64,000 nt of DNA, taken from Olleya sp. Hel_I_94. Lineage in GTDB: Bacteria; Bacteroidota; Bacteroidia; Flavobacteriales; Flavobacteriaceae. Where the stretch lies: the NCBI RefSeq assembly GCF_007827365.1, contig NZ_VISI01000002.1:749001-813000 (forward strand), given 5' to 3'. The number at the start of each line of letters is the position of its first letter. Within the stretch, counting starts at the first letter, position 1. Both the position numbers and the translations under genes were made by a program. This document shows positions 54,548 through 63,954 of this stretch, piece after piece. The notes beneath the pieces were generated by a model. The model was not told the DNA's origin and did not search any database. It saw only the letters and a list, made by a program, of their open reading frames with translations.

Positions 54548-54979
54548 TTACTTAAAAAACTCAAAGGTTTTCTCGCAATCTAAGTCTTGTATGTAATAAT
54601 TCATTTTAAAATTATCATGATCCCATTCTAATCGCCAATCAAAAACGGTAATCTCAAAATAGATAAATACTAAAGAAAAAATACAGAAAATTGTAATTAC
54701 ACTTTTAGAAATAATCTTATAAACCTTATGCTTAGCAATACTTAACAAGTAAATCACACCATAAAATAAAAGACTCCAAAACAGAATGTTACCTATAAAG
54801 CCTTTTATAAATAAATCGCCAGACATAGAAAAAACCCAAGAGCGGTCGGTACTTTGTACAAACGGAAATCCTAAAAAACTAGGCCAATTCTCGTCTGTTT
54901 TACAAACATATTTATAACTAATACTATTAGTCAAAGTAAATCCTACAGCAATGCACAAAGACGCTAGGATTTTTTTCAT
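54548..54979 (-). CDS. Small membrane protein of unknown function
   Basis: This 143-residue protein has an N-terminal signal-anchor helix (residues 3-22) and two further hydrophobic helices (~62-82, ~88-112). The loop between (KTDENWPSFLGFPFVQSTD) is aromatic and may face the periplasm. No family recognised. It starts 2 bases after the short-chain dehydrogenase gene, so the two form an operon. Confidence 0.75.
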   Translation of the reverse strand: MKKILASLCIAVGFTLTNSISYKYVCKTDENWPSFLGFPFVQSTDRSWVFSMSGDLFIKGFIGNILFWSLLFYGVIYLLSIAKHKVYKIISKSVITIFCIFSLVFIYFEITVFDWRLEWDHDNFKMNYYIQDLDCEKTFEFFK

Positions 54980-54981
54980 TA

Positions 54982-55782
54982 TTAAAGTTTATAATGATTT
55001 AAAAGCAACTTCTCATACATCGTATCTGGCAACAAAAACTTTAAAATAATTGAAAACTTTTGCATTGGCGCACCAACCTTGTAATGTATTTTAGGCTTTT
55101 TAGTATTAATTACTTGATGTACTTTTTTAGCCACAGCAATTGGAGAACTGCTATTATCTACATGATCATCAATATCTTTCAGTACGTTTGGATACTTGGT
55201 GTAAGGCGAGTCTTTTAAAACAGGTGCATGATAACGTCCTGCAGCAATATTAGTTGCAAAATCACCTGGAGCAATATTGGTAAACTTTACGCCAAAATCC
55301 TTGGTTTCCATACGTAACGCTTCCGTAACAAGCTCTAAAGCACCTTTACTAGCACTATAAATACCACGATAAGGCAATCCCATATATCCTGCAATGGATG
55401 TAATGTTTATAACCAAACCTGACTGTTGTGTTCTCATTTGAGGTAACACTGCCTTGATAACATTTATAGGTCCAAAAAAGTTAGTATTAAAATTATGTTG
55501 GATTTGCTCTTGCGGAATTTCTTCAATTGCACCATTAATACCAACACCTGCATTGTTAATCAAAACATCCAACTTCCCTTCTGCTGCAATCACTGCTTTT
55601 ACAGCTGCTGCAATAGTCACCGTATCATTAACATCTAAAGCGACCAACTTAAATCTACTGTTGGTATAATTAGACGGATTACGACTGGTACCATAAACAA
55701 CACACCCTTTTTCGGTTAAAAACTCACCTATAGATTTTCCTATTCCAGAAGAACCTCCTGTAATTAATACGACTTTAGACAT
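54982..55782 (-). CDS. Short-chain dehydrogenase/reductase
   Basis: This 266-residue Rossmann-fold oxidoreductase has the NAD(P)-binding TGGSSGIG at 8-15, NNAG at 76-79, and the catalytic Ser129, Tyr142 and Lys146 (YSASKGALE). The long C-terminal part (DIDDHVDNSSSPIAVAKKVHQVI) resembles SDRs acting on retinol-like or lipid substrates. The substrate is unknown. It precedes a membrane protein gene in the same operon, 2 bases apart. Confidence 0.94.
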   Translation of the reverse strand: MSKVVLITGGSSGIGKSIGEFLTEKGCVVYGTSRNPSNYTNSRFKLVALDVNDTVTIAAAVKAVIAAEGKLDVLINNAGVGINGAIEEIPQEQIQHNFNTNFFGPINVIKAVLPQMRTQQSGLVINITSIAGYMGLPYRGIYSASKGALELVTEALRMETKDFGVKFTNIAPGDFATNIAAGRYHAPVLKDSPYTKYPNVLKDIDDHVDNSSSPIAVAKKVHQVINTKKPKIHYKVGAPMQKFSIILKFLLPDTMYEKLLLNHYKL

Positions 55783-55927
55783 GTAAATAATTTTAAAAGT
55801 TAAAAGTAAAAAAGTTGAATTACAAAACGACTGTAACCAAAAAAGATTTGCTAGAATTAACTAACAAATCTTTATTTTATGTTTTTAAATCTCTTTTCAA
55901 AAAAGGATTTAGAGTAATCAAAAAAAA

Positions 55928-56021
55928 GGCAAGCTACCTACATCACACCGCTACGACCATCTACCTTTGCTTCGTTCCCGACCTGGAGGATTCAACAGGA
56001 GCTGGTTGTGTAGGACTTGCC
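55928..56021 (-). ncRNA. ffs: Signal recognition particle RNA (4.5S type)
   Basis: On the minus strand the RNA starts GGCAAGTCCTACACAACC and ends GGTAGCTTGCC, so its two ends pair. The apical part reads CCAGGTCGGGAACGAAGCAAAGG, matching the SRP domain IV hairpin with its GGAA tetraloop and the AGCA side of the symmetric loop that binds Ffh. It is about 94 bases, the short form usual in Bacteroidota. A -7 box TATCTTTG lies just upstream (56027-56034) and a T-run follows the 3' end. An 84-residue ORF over this region on the other strand is spurious. Confidence 0.93.
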
Positions 56022-56026
56022 AGGTG

Positions 56027-56034
56027 CAAAGATA
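56027..56034 (-). promoter_or_regulatory. Predicted -7 box of the SRP RNA gene
   Basis: TATCTTTG followed by C on the minus strand, ending 6 bases before the RNA 5' end. Confidence 0.65.
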
Positions 56035-56110
56035 CACACATTTTATTTTCTTGCAATCATTTTTTATAATGAATTTTAATAAATAACTTGCTCTCAAATA
56101 AGTTTACAAA

Positions 56111-57148
56111 ATGAAAGCATTTAAATACCTTACAATCATATTTTTAGCAATCACATTATTTTCTTGTGGTGACGACGTCGAAGCGCAAAAAAAGAGTTTT
56201 TCTATGACTACCAATGCCCAAAACGGTACAATTAGTATTGATAAAACTCTAGAAGTGTCTCTAAAAAATCCTAAAAACATACCAATAACCTCTGCGCTTT
56301 ATCAATTAGATGGCAAACCAATTGAAGCTAAACAACCACTTTCTGATTTTAAATTAGGAGAACATACTTTAAAAGCAACAATTAATTTTGATGGCGAAAC
56401 CGCAGAAATCAATCAAACCATTGCATTATTAAGTGATGTGGCTCCAAAGTTTTTATCTATAGAAGTAATTAATACGTTTCCGCATGACAACACTTCTTTT
56501 ACACAAGGTTTAGAGTTTAACAATGGTGTGTTATTTGAAAGTACTGGACAACGTGGCGAATCTAAAATTAGAAAAATAGATTATAAAACAGGTAATGTTA
56601 TTACTGAAACTGCTATTCCTGATGCCTTTTTTGGAGAAGGTATTACAGTTTTAAACAATACCGTTTACCATTTAACTTGGCAAGGTCAAAAAGGATTTAC
56701 TTATGATGCCACTACCTTAGAAAAGAAAAGCAGCTTTAATTATGGTCAAAGTAAAGAAGGTTGGGGATTTGCAAACGACGGAACTAAACTATATAAAAGT
56801 GATGGTACTAGTTTAATTTGGAGCCTAAATCCAGATACGCTAATTGAAGAAGATCACATACAAGTATGCACTACAAAAGGAAAAATTGGAAGATTAAACG
56901 AAATAGAATTTGCTAACAACAAGTTATATGCTAACATATGGGAGAAAAACGGAATAGCAATTATCAATCCTAAAAATGGTGCTGTAGAAGCAGTTATTGA
57001 CTGTACCATCTTAACAAAACAAATTCCTAATTTTTCAATTAACGAAAACTGTTTAAATGGTATTGCTTACAATCCAGAAACGCAAACTTTTTTCTTAACA
57101 GGAAAACGTTGGGATAAATTATTTGAGGTTAAAATTTTAGAAAACTAA
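56111..57148 (+). CDS. Glutaminyl-peptide cyclotransferase (plant-type beta-propeller), lipoprotein
   Basis: This 345-residue enzyme converts N-terminal Gln of peptides to pyroglutamate. Residues 1-20 form a lipoprotein signal (ITLFSCGD). Residues ~25-110 are a beta-sandwich with no known role. From ~120 the beta-propeller begins with FPHDNTSFTQGLEF; later motifs are ESTGQRGESKIRKID, FGEGITVL, WGFANDG, LNEIEF and the C-terminal CLNGIAYNPET, which include the conserved Glu and Trp residues of the active site. It acts in the periplasm or on the surface, possibly protecting peptides from aminopeptidases. Confidence 0.93.
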   Translation: MKAFKYLTIIFLAITLFSCGDDVEAQKKSFSMTTNAQNGTISIDKTLEVSLKNPKNIPITSALYQLDGKPIEAKQPLSDFKLGEHTLKATINFDGETAEINQTIALLSDVAPKFLSIEVINTFPHDNTSFTQGLEFNNGVLFESTGQRGESKIRKIDYKTGNVITETAIPDAFFGEGITVLNNTVYHLTWQGQKGFTYDATTLEKKSSFNYGQSKEGWGFANDGTKLYKSDGTSLIWSLNPDTLIEEDHIQVCTTKGKIGRLNEIEFANNKLYANIWEKNGIAIINPKNGAVEAVIDCTILTKQIPNFSINENCLNGIAYNPETQTFFLTGKRWDKLFEVKILEN

Positions 57149-57188
57149 TCCAAAACAAAAAGTTAAAAGATTATAAATTAGCTGTTAA

Positions 57189-57238
57189 AGTCTCTTAATT
57201 AAATTTATCATGTCATTGATAAATCTAAATTTGAGACT
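57189..57238. repeat. Large imperfect inverted repeat
   Basis: AGTCTC (57189-57194) pairs with GAGACT (57233-57238), and ATTTATCA (57203-57210) with TGATAAAT (57217-57224) around a TGTCAT loop; 18 of 22 arm positions match. It is between the cyclotransferase stop and the next TTG start. There is no strong T-run, so it is not a typical terminator; it may be a regulator site or an RNA hairpin. Confidence 0.55.
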
Positions 57239-57255
57239 AATCAACCAACCAAATT

Positions 57256-58008
57256 TTGAAATATCTTACGCTTTTAATTGTCTTTTTGACAAGCTGCTTT
57301 GTGTCCGCACAAACAGTAAATGGTAGTATTTACGACTCCATTTCCACCATAGAAAATATTAAAATAACCAACCTCTCTTCAAAACAAATGACAGCTTCCG
57401 ATGTTAACGGAAGGTTTTCAATAGCAGGAAAAATTGGAGACACGCTTCATGTCAGTTCGTTATTTTATAATGAGCAAAAGTTAGTTTTAAAAGACTATCA
57501 TTTCCACGAAAGTGTAGTTATCGAACTTAAACAAGTTTTTAATAACCTAGACGAAGTACAACTTATTGAACCTTACAAGGAGACTTTAGCAGATATTAAT
57601 GTTGTTGAAACTGAGCTTAAAAACCAGATTTTGGCAGACATCAAAAACAATCCTCATTTGTACTCTAAACAACCTACAACTGGTGGAATTGATATTATAC
57701 AAGTTATTGGATTGATTGCTAAATTGTTTGAAAATAAGGACAAATATGTCGAGCCACCTTTTATTGAAATGACTTACGAAGATTTAGAATCTCTTTTTGA
57801 AAAATCTAGTTTATTTAATAGACGCTTTTTAACTCAAGATTTAGCTATTGAAGAGGAATACATTCCTATGTTTTTTGAGTTTATTATCAAAAACCAACTA
57901 GATAGCAAGCTTTTAGAAAAAAATAAAGAAGTAGATTTAATAGAGCTTTTTGTGCAAAAAGGAAAAGCATTTAATAAAATTATTGCCGACTTTAAAAACC
58001 AACATTAA
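57256..58008 (+). CDS. Exported carboxypeptidase-regulatory-like domain protein
   Basis: This 250-residue protein starts at TTG 57256 with a signal peptide (residues 1-18, CFVSAQ). Residues ~20-95 are a CarboxypepD_reg-like beta-sandwich (TVNGSIYDSISTIENIKITN, then VNGRFSIAGKIGDTLHVSS). The rest is helical with charged clusters and no recognised domain. This architecture is common in Bacteroidota outer-surface proteins. Function unknown; its small distance (27 bases) to the thioesterase gene suggests an operon. Confidence 0.82.
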   Translation: MKYLTLLIVFLTSCFVSAQTVNGSIYDSISTIENIKITNLSSKQMTASDVNGRFSIAGKIGDTLHVSSLFYNEQKLVLKDYHFHESVVIELKQVFNNLDEVQLIEPYKETLADINVVETELKNQILADIKNNPHLYSKQPTTGGIDIIQVIGLIAKLFENKDKYVEPPFIEMTYEDLESLFEKSSLFNRRFLTQDLAIEEEYIPMFFEFIIKNQLDSKLLEKNKEVDLIELFVQKGKAFNKIIADFKNQH

Positions 58009-58035
58009 GTGGTATTTTAGTACTTTATTAAAAAT

Positions 58036-58419
58036 ATGAAAACCTACAATAAAAATTTAATAGTTACTCTTGATGATTTAGATGCGCTAAATCACGTTAA
58101 TAATGTGCGCTATATTGAATGGGTAAATCACATTGCAAAAACACATTGGCAAACTGAAGCATCAACTAAAATGCAAAGTGATTTTTATTGGGTATTGCTG
58201 TCCCACCACATTGACTATAAATATCAAATTGTTTTGGATGATACAGTAACACTTAAAACCTACATTAAATCTTGCCAAGGTGTTAAATCTATTCGTGTAG
58301 TGGAAATTTTAGTAGATGATAAAATTTGTGCGTATTCCGAAACTAAATGGTGTTTAATACATGCGGAAACTAATAAACCTGCAAGAATCACAAATGACAT
58401 TATTTCTATTTTTCAATAA
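58036..58419 (+). CDS. Acyl-CoA thioesterase (4HBT hot-dog family)
   Basis: This 127-residue single hot-dog domain protein has DLDALNHVNNVRYIEWV, with the Asp and His-Val-Asn-Asn signature of YbgC/4-hydroxybenzoyl-CoA thioesterases. The family hydrolyses acyl-CoA or acyl-ACP thioesters. There is no signal peptide, so it acts in the cytoplasm. Substrate unknown. Confidence 0.9.
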   Translation: MKTYNKNLIVTLDDLDALNHVNNVRYIEWVNHIAKTHWQTEASTKMQSDFYWVLLSHHIDYKYQIVLDDTVTLKTYIKSCQGVKSIRVVEILVDDKICAYSETKWCLIHAETNKPARITNDIISIFQ

Positions 58420-58490
58420 TTTTAAAGTCATATACTATTTACCCCTCAAAAAAGTTATATTTTAGTCAACCAAAGTTACAATTACATTTT

Positions 58491-60044
58491 ATGAAGCGTA
58501 CGCTATATTTTATTTGCTGTCTTGGATTTATATTATTTTGCAGTTCTTGTCGTAAGGATTTTGAATTTCAGGCTAGTACTGGAAATTTAGGTTTTTCTAA
58601 AGACACGGTTTATTTAGATACTATTTTTGCAAATATTGGGTCAAGTACGTACAACTTAAAGGTATTCAACACTAGTGATGATGATATATCTATACCTAAT
58701 GTATCTTTACAAAACGGAGAAAACTCTGGATATCGTTTAAATGTAGACGGTCAAGCTGGAAAAAGTTTTCAAGACGTGCAAATCCTAGCAAAAGACAGTC
58801 TTTTTATATTTATCGAAACAACATTTAATACAAACAACTCACCTATTATTGATAATCAGTTTGTATATACAGATAAAATATTGTTTGATTCTGGAGATAA
58901 TCTTCAAGACGTAGATTTAGTAACTTTAGTTAAAGACGCTATTTTTATCTATCCTGACAAGGACAATGCAACTGGCATAATTGAAACCTTGACTTTAACT
59001 ATTGATGGTGAATCTGTTGCAACAGACATACAAGGTCGCGAGTTACTTCCTGAAGAATTAACTTTTACTAATCAAAAACCATACGTTATTTATGGCTATG
59101 CAGCTGTACCAAATGGAGAAACACTAACCATAGATGCTGGTGCACGCGTTCATTTTCATGCTAACTCAGGTTTATTAGTCTCTGAAGGTGCTACTTTAAA
59201 TGTCAATGGTGCTTTAAGTAGTGACCCAGAAGTATTAGAAAATGAAGTCATTTTTGAAGGTAACCGTTTAGAACCAATATACAGTGATGTACCTGGACAA
59301 TGGGGAACTATTTGGTTATTTGAAGGCAGTCAAAATAATATTATTAATCATGCTACAATTAAAAATGCAACCGTAGGTGTGTTATCCGATGGTAATGCAG
59401 ATGCTATAACGGATAAATTAACCATTACAAATTCTCAGATATATAACATAAGTACGTTTGGTATATTAGGACGTAACACGTCGATTAAAGCAGATAATAT
59501 TGTTTTAAATAATGCTGGACAAGCTAGTTTTGGTGCCACTTTAGGTGGAAAATACAATGTCACCCACTCCACTATTGCTAATTATTGGAACAGTAGTTTT
59601 AGACAATTCCCAGCTTTATTAATTAACAATTTTGTTATCGATGAAGAAAATACTGCGTTTATTTCGGATTTAACCGAAGCTAATTTTAGTAATTGTATTA
59701 TTTACGGAAATGATAATCCTGAATTATTAATAGATCAAATTGAAGATGCATCTGTAGTTTTTAACTTTAAGTTTACTAATTGTTTACTACGTTTTCAGGA
59801 TTCTAGTAATTTCTTTTCTAGTCCTAATTATGATTTTGATGATGCCACACATTATGAAAACATGATTTTTAACCAAGATCCTGATTTTAGAGATGTTTTT
59901 GAAAACGATATGATTATTGGTGAAAACTCAGCTGCTAATGGTCAAGGTAACACAGCATTTGCTACACAAGTCCCAAATGATATTTTAGGCGTTAACAGAA
60001 CCACTAGTCCGGACTTAGGTGCATTTCAACATATCACTTTTTAG
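58491..60044 (+). CDS. Lipoprotein with right-handed beta-helix region
   Basis: This 517-residue protein has a lipoprotein signal (residues 1-20, FCSSCRKD). Residues ~30-150 are beta-rich (FANIGSSTYNLKVFNTSDDD), and ~200-500 show the irregular repeating turns of a right-handed parallel beta-helix (DAGARVHFHANSGLLVSEGA, TIKNATVGVLSDGNAD). Closely similar proteins are conserved in Flavobacteriia but have no known function; binding a surface polysaccharide is a guess. The end, NRTTSPDLGAFQH, is the typical terminal cap. Confidence 0.83.
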   Translation: MKRTLYFICCLGFILFCSSCRKDFEFQASTGNLGFSKDTVYLDTIFANIGSSTYNLKVFNTSDDDISIPNVSLQNGENSGYRLNVDGQAGKSFQDVQILAKDSLFIFIETTFNTNNSPIIDNQFVYTDKILFDSGDNLQDVDLVTLVKDAIFIYPDKDNATGIIETLTLTIDGESVATDIQGRELLPEELTFTNQKPYVIYGYAAVPNGETLTIDAGARVHFHANSGLLVSEGATLNVNGALSSDPEVLENEVIFEGNRLEPIYSDVPGQWGTIWLFEGSQNNIINHATIKNATVGVLSDGNADAITDKLTITNSQIYNISTFGILGRNTSIKADNIVLNNAGQASFGATLGGKYNVTHSTIANYWNSSFRQFPALLINNFVIDEENTAFISDLTEANFSNCIIYGNDNPELLIDQIEDASVVFNFKFTNCLLRFQDSSNFFSSPNYDFDDATHYENMIFNQDPDFRDVFENDMIIGENSAANGQGNTAFATQVPNDILGVNRTTSPDLGAFQHITF

Positions 60045-60120
60045 TTTGAGCGAAAGAATAAAATAGGCCTAGCTTTTTCAATTAGTTTTGAACTAAATAA
60101 CAACCCTCAATTATTTAGTC

Positions 60121-60342
60121 ATGATAAAGTTAAAAAGAAATATGAGCAATTTTGATAGATTAGTCCGTTTTATTGTGGTTATATTGCTTATCTCTATATT
60201 ATATGTTGGAGAATTTAAAGGTCTCATAGCTTTTATAATTATAGTAGTTTCCGCCATGTTTTTATTTGCTAGTGTTACAGCTTTTTGTCCATTTTACAAA
60301 TCGACTAATATTTCTACGTATGACTCTGACGACTATCTATAA
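60121..60342 (+). CDS. DUF2892 (YgaP-like) small membrane protein
   Basis: This protein has 73 residues from the ATG at 60121, or 66 if the internal ATG (60142, MSNFDRLVRF) is the start. It has two hydrophobic helices and ends FASVTAFCPFYKSTNIST, matching DUF2892, whose consensus has a Cys-Pro after the second helix. The function of the family is unknown, though it is the membrane part of some rhodanese-like proteins. Confidence 0.85.
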   Translation: MIKLKRNMSNFDRLVRFIVVILLISILYVGEFKGLIAFIIIVVSAMFLFASVTAFCPFYKSTNISTYDSDDYL

Positions 60343-60437
60343 CGTCCTCAATAACATCTGATTTTATAGTTACATTATATAAAAATGGTCTGATTATTGA
60401 GAATAAACAAAAAGTTTAATCTCTTAAATATAATCTT

Positions 60438-61055
60438 ATGAAATCAAGTAAAATTACTCAACGTATTGCAGCTTTAATTTTATTATTATTTATGATTACT
60501 GCAAATGGACAAACAAGGCATAAAAGCAACTCTAGCTTATTAGCTTTGGAAACCTTAAATCTAATTACTTTTTTTAACACATTAAACACGTATCCAAATG
60601 ACTTTTATAAAGGTGAATTGACTTTGAATGATGGATCAATCCTTATTGGATATTTTAGTTTAAACAATTCAAGTACTGATAATTATGTTGTGCTGCATGA
60701 CGATGGAGAGACTTACCATTATTATTGTAAGGATGAAATTAATGATGTTATGTTATACAATCCAAATTCTGACAGTAATACAATATTTGAATTTATAAAA
60801 GATGATGGTAAATTATACCGAAAAGTATATGATAATAATAAAGACGTTATAGTTTATGACACTGCTAATTATCCTTTTGATAATACTTTAATAGACCAAG
60901 TTATTATTGATGTAGATAATCAATTAATTGAAACATGGAATTTTTGGACTTCTGGACCAAAACATGATTTGATTAAATATCTAAGAGATAGAGATAATAT
61001 TAGATATAAGCGCAGCCAATTTAAGTCGTTAGACGATATATTTGAAAAATTATAA
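60438..61055 (+). CDS. Exported protein of unknown function (205 aa)
   Basis: It has a signal peptide (residues 1-25, TANGQT). The mature part is beta-rich with a repeated G-E-L-T-L-N-D-G-S-I-L-like pattern near residue 70 and many Asp, Asn and Tyr residues. No family was recognised. It lies between the DUF2892 gene and glyA and shares the convergent terminator with glyA. Confidence 0.75.
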   Translation: MKSSKITQRIAALILLLFMITANGQTRHKSNSSLLALETLNLITFFNTLNTYPNDFYKGELTLNDGSILIGYFSLNNSSTDNYVVLHDDGETYHYYCKDEINDVMLYNPNSDSNTIFEFIKDDGKLYRKVYDNNKDVIVYDTANYPFDNTLIDQVIIDVDNQLIETWNFWTSGPKHDLIKYLRDRDNIRYKRSQFKSLDDIFEKL

Positions 61056-61058
61056 AAC

Positions 61059-61093
61059 AAAAAAAGCCTGCTAAAGTATAGCAGGCTTTTTTT
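61059..61093. terminator. Bidirectional terminator between the 205-aa gene and glyA
   Basis: AAAAAAAGCCTGCTA / TAGCAGGCTTTTTTT with a 5-base loop. The hairpin element at 61091-61108 overlaps its last bases. Confidence 0.92.
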
Positions 61094-61108
61094 CCGCGAA
61101 AGCGAAAA
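61091..61108. repeat. Short hairpin element, copy after the glyA stop codon
   Basis: TTTCCGCGAAAGCGAAAA, 16 bases beyond the glyA stop. It is identical to the copy in the lpdA leader (3721-3738, opposite strand). Confidence 0.85.
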
Positions 61109-61124
61109 ATAATTTTATAATAAA

Positions 61125-62399
61125 CTAAGCTACAAACAATGGTAACTCGCTCATCATTGCATTAACTTTAATTGCTATTTCGTCTAGTAAATCTTCGTTT
61201 TCATGATTCATGATTACTTGATCAATAAGCTCTACAATAGCTTCCATTTCGTTTTCTTTTAAACCTCTAGTTGTAATTGCAGCAGTACCAATTCTAATTC
61301 CAGAAGTTACAAATGGTGATTTATCATCAAAAGGCACCATGTTTTTATTAACTGTAATGTCTGCTTTTACTAAAGCTTTTTCAGCATCTTTACCTGTTAT
61401 GTTTTTGTTACGTAGGTCAATTAACATCATGTGGTTGTCTGTACCACCAGATATAATTTTGTAGTCACGCTTAACAAAAGCGTCTGCCATTGCTGATGCA
61501 TTTTTTTTAACCTGTAGCATATAATGCATAAACGGTTCTGTTAATGCTTCTCCAAAAGCAATTGCTTTTGCTGCAATTATATGCTCCAAAGGACCACCTT
61601 GATTACCAGGAAATACACCAGAATCTAAAAGTGATGACATCATTTTTAAATTTCCGTTTTTAAGTTTTAATCCAAATGGGTTTTCAAAATCTTTACCCAT
61701 TAATATCATACCTCCTCTTGGTCCACGTAACGTTTTATGTGTTGTAGTTGTTACAATATGACAATGCGGTAATGGATCGTTTAAAATACCTTTTGCAATT
61801 AATCCAGCAGGATGTGAAATATCTGCTAATAACAAAGCACCAACACTATCAGCTATTGCTCTAAAACGTTTAAAATCTATATCTCTAGAATATGCAGATG
61901 CTCCTGCTATAATTAATTGTGGCTTTTCACGCGTTGCTATCTCTTGAATCGTGTCATAGTTTAAAACACCTGTAGCCTCTTCTACTCCGTAAAAAACTGG
62001 GTTGTAAAGTTTACCCGAAAAGTTTACAGGAGAGCCATGTGTTAAATGTCCACCATGAGATAAATCAAAACCTAAGATTTTATCACCTGGTTTTAATACT
62101 GCATGATAAACTGCTGTATTTGCCTGACTTCCAGAGTGTGGTTGCACGTTAGCATATGCTGCACCAAACAATGTTTTTGCTCTGTCAATTGCGATTTGTT
62201 CTACCTCGTCAACCACTTCACAACCACCATAATAGCGCTTTCCAGGATACCCTTCGGCATATTTGTTAGTTAGCACAGATCCAGCTGCTTCCATAACTTG
62301 GTCACTGACAAAGTTTTCGGATGCAATCAATTCTATACCATCTAGTTGGCGTTCTTTTTCTGCTTGAATTAGTTCAAAAATTTGTTCGTCGCGTTGCAT
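61125..62399 (-). CDS. glyA: Serine hydroxymethyltransferase
   Basis: GlyA interconverts serine and glycine and supplies methylene-tetrahydrofolate. The 424-residue product has [20 protein letters not shown] at 21-40, [13 protein letters not shown] near 86-98, [16 protein letters not shown] near 114-129 and the PLP lysine Lys222 in [14 protein letters not shown]. It is cytoplasmic and single-gene. It is bracketed by hairpin elements before the ATG and after the stop, like lpdA, and its -7 box TATTTTTG is at 62459-62466. Confidence 0.97.
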   Translation of the reverse strand: MQRDEQIFELIQAEKERQLDGIELIASENFVSDQVMEAAGSVLTNKYAEGYPGKRYYGGCEVVDEVEQIAIDRAKTLFGAAYANVQPHSGSQANTAVYHAVLKPGDKILGFDLSHGGHLTHGSPVNFSGKLYNPVFYGVEEATGVLNYDTIQEIATREKPQLIIAGASAYSRDIDFKRFRAIADSVGALLLADISHPAGLIAKGILNDPLPHCHIVTTTTHKTLRGPRGGMILMGKDFENPFGLKLKNGNLKMMSSLLDSGVFPGNQGGPLEHIIAAKAIAFGEALTEPFMHYMLQVKKNASAMADAFVKRDYKIISGGTDNHMMLIDLRNKNITGKDAEKALVKADITVNKNMVPFDDKSPFVTSGIRIGTAAITTRGLKENEMEAIVELIDQVIMNHENEDLLDEIAIKVNAMMSELPLFVA

Positions 62400-62416
62400 A
62401 ATTGTATGTTTTTAAA

Positions 62417-62435
62417 TTTCCGCTTTAAGCGAAAA
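62417..62435 (-). repeat. Hairpin-element variant in the glyA leader
   Basis: TTTCCGCTTTAAGCGAAAA on the plus strand keeps the ends of the consensus and the GCG/CGC core with a different centre. It is 17 bases before the glyA ATG and downstream of the predicted promoter. Confidence 0.7.
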
Positions 62436-62458
62436 TAGTTTTATCGTTAAATATTTAT

Positions 62459-62466
62459 CAAAAATA
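62459..62466 (-). promoter_or_regulatory. Predicted -7 box of glyA
   Basis: TATTTTTG on the minus strand fits TAnnTTTG; transcription would begin near 62455, giving a leader of ~55 bases that includes the hairpin variant. Confidence 0.5.
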
Positions 62467-62543
62467 AGAAATACTGCTTGTAAATAATTGAAAAAACATA
62501 TATTTACTTAGAATTTATAAACAACAAATCAACAATTATATAT

Positions 62544-63836
62544 ATGCCATTATCCGCAAATAATCCAGACAGAAAATCATGGTTACACGTCGATAAAAAC
62601 TCTGACTTTCCTATTCAAAATATTCCTTTTGGTGTTTTCTTAACTAGAGACGACATTATTACTATTGGAACACGAATTGGAGACACAGCAATTGATTTAG
62701 GCGCTTTACACCAATTAGGTTATTTTGAAGGCATTCCATTAACAGATGATATTTTTCTTCAAGACACCTTAAACGATTTTATTGCTGATGGACGCAAAAC
62801 GTGGCGTTTGGTTAGAAACAGAATTGCTGAAATATTTGATGCTGACAATGACTCGCTTAAAAATAATGTAAAACATAAAGAAGTTGTTTTATTTAGATTA
62901 GACGAAATTGAAATGCAGTTACCAGTGCAAATTGGTGATTACACAGATTTTTATTCTAGTATAGAACATGCTACTAATGTTGGAACGATGTTTAGAGATC
63001 CTGACAATGCCTTATTACCAAACTGGTTACACATACCTGTTGGTTACCATGGTAGAAGCAGCTCTATCATCCCATCTGGAATACCAGTGCACAGACCACA
63101 AGGTCAAACCTTACCTGCTGGAGCAACTGAACCTGTATTTGGACCAAGTAAATTAGTGGATTTTGAGTTAGAAATGGCTTTTATTACTACTGATGCAAAT
63201 GATTTAGGAGAACCAATTCCGGTTAATGAAGCTGAAGAATATATTTTTGGTTTAGTATTATTTAATGATTGGTCTGCACGTGACATCCAAAAATGGGAAT
63301 ATGTGCCATTAGGACCATTTTTAGCTAAAAACTTTGCGTCATCAATATCTCCTTGGATTGTTACTTTAGACGCGTTACAGCCATTTAAAGCTGACAGCCC
63401 GAAACCACTTAAAAAGCTTTTACCTTACTTACAACAAAACGGTAAAAAGAGTTACGATATTAATTTAGAAGTTGCTATACAACCTGAAAAAGCTAAAGAA
63501 ACTGTGGTTAGTAAATCTAACTTTAAGCATATGTATTGGAGTATGTCGCAACAATTGGCGCATCATACTGTAAATGGATGTCCAGTTAACTCTGGAGATA
63601 TGATGGGAAGTGGTACTATTTCTGGACCAACACCAGATACTTATGGATCAATGTTAGAATTATCATGGAGAGGTGAAAAACCTGTAAAACTTAATGATGG
63701 TACAGAGCGTAAATTTATTAATGATAATGATACCGTTATTATGAGAGGTTACTGCGAAAAAGATGGTACTAGAATTGGATTTGGAGAAGTAAAAACAAAA
63801 TTATTACCAGTGTTTGAGGCAAAAAAATCAAAATAA
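62544..63836 (+). CDS. fahA: Fumarylacetoacetase
   Basis: This 430-residue enzyme of tyrosine/phenylalanine catabolism cleaves fumarylacetoacetate to fumarate and acetoacetate. The N-terminal SH3-like domain (1-120) is followed by the FAH domain: DYTDFYSSIEHATNVGTMFRD, with the metal-binding Asp and catalytic His, PVGYHGRSSSIIPSG, FGPSKLVDFELEMAF, LFNDWSARDIQKWEY and GSGTISGPTPDTYGSMLELS. Length and motifs match the eukaryote-like FAH. It is divergent from glyA; the other tyrosine-degradation genes are not in the window. Confidence 0.96.
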   Translation: MPLSANNPDRKSWLHVDKNSDFPIQNIPFGVFLTRDDIITIGTRIGDTAIDLGALHQLGYFEGIPLTDDIFLQDTLNDFIADGRKTWRLVRNRIAEIFDADNDSLKNNVKHKEVVLFRLDEIEMQLPVQIGDYTDFYSSIEHATNVGTMFRDPDNALLPNWLHIPVGYHGRSSSIIPSGIPVHRPQGQTLPAGATEPVFGPSKLVDFELEMAFITTDANDLGEPIPVNEAEEYIFGLVLFNDWSARDIQKWEYVPLGPFLAKNFASSISPWIVTLDALQPFKADSPKPLKKLLPYLQQNGKKSYDINLEVAIQPEKAKETVVSKSNFKHMYWSMSQQLAHHTVNGCPVNSGDMMGSGTISGPTPDTYGSMLELSWRGEKPVKLNDGTERKFINDNDTVIMRGYCEKDGTRIGFGEVKTKLLPVFEAKKSK

Positions 63837-63860
63837 CAACTTATTAAATATCAGATAGTT

Positions 63861-63897
63861 AACCCTTAAATCTAAAAATTTAAGGGTTTCTTTTTTG
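63861..63897 (+). terminator. Terminator after fahA
   Basis: AACCCTTAAAT / ATTTAAGGGTT with a 6-base loop, then TTCTTTTTT. Confidence 0.87.
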
Positions 63898-63954
63898 GGT
63901 TTGGCACGTAAATTGAAATTCTATATATATAGAAACCAATTAAATCCAAAAAAG

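Noticed and set aside
55815..56069. 84-residue rightward reading frame
   Set aside because: It covers the SRP RNA gene on the other strand; base conservation there is due to the RNA.
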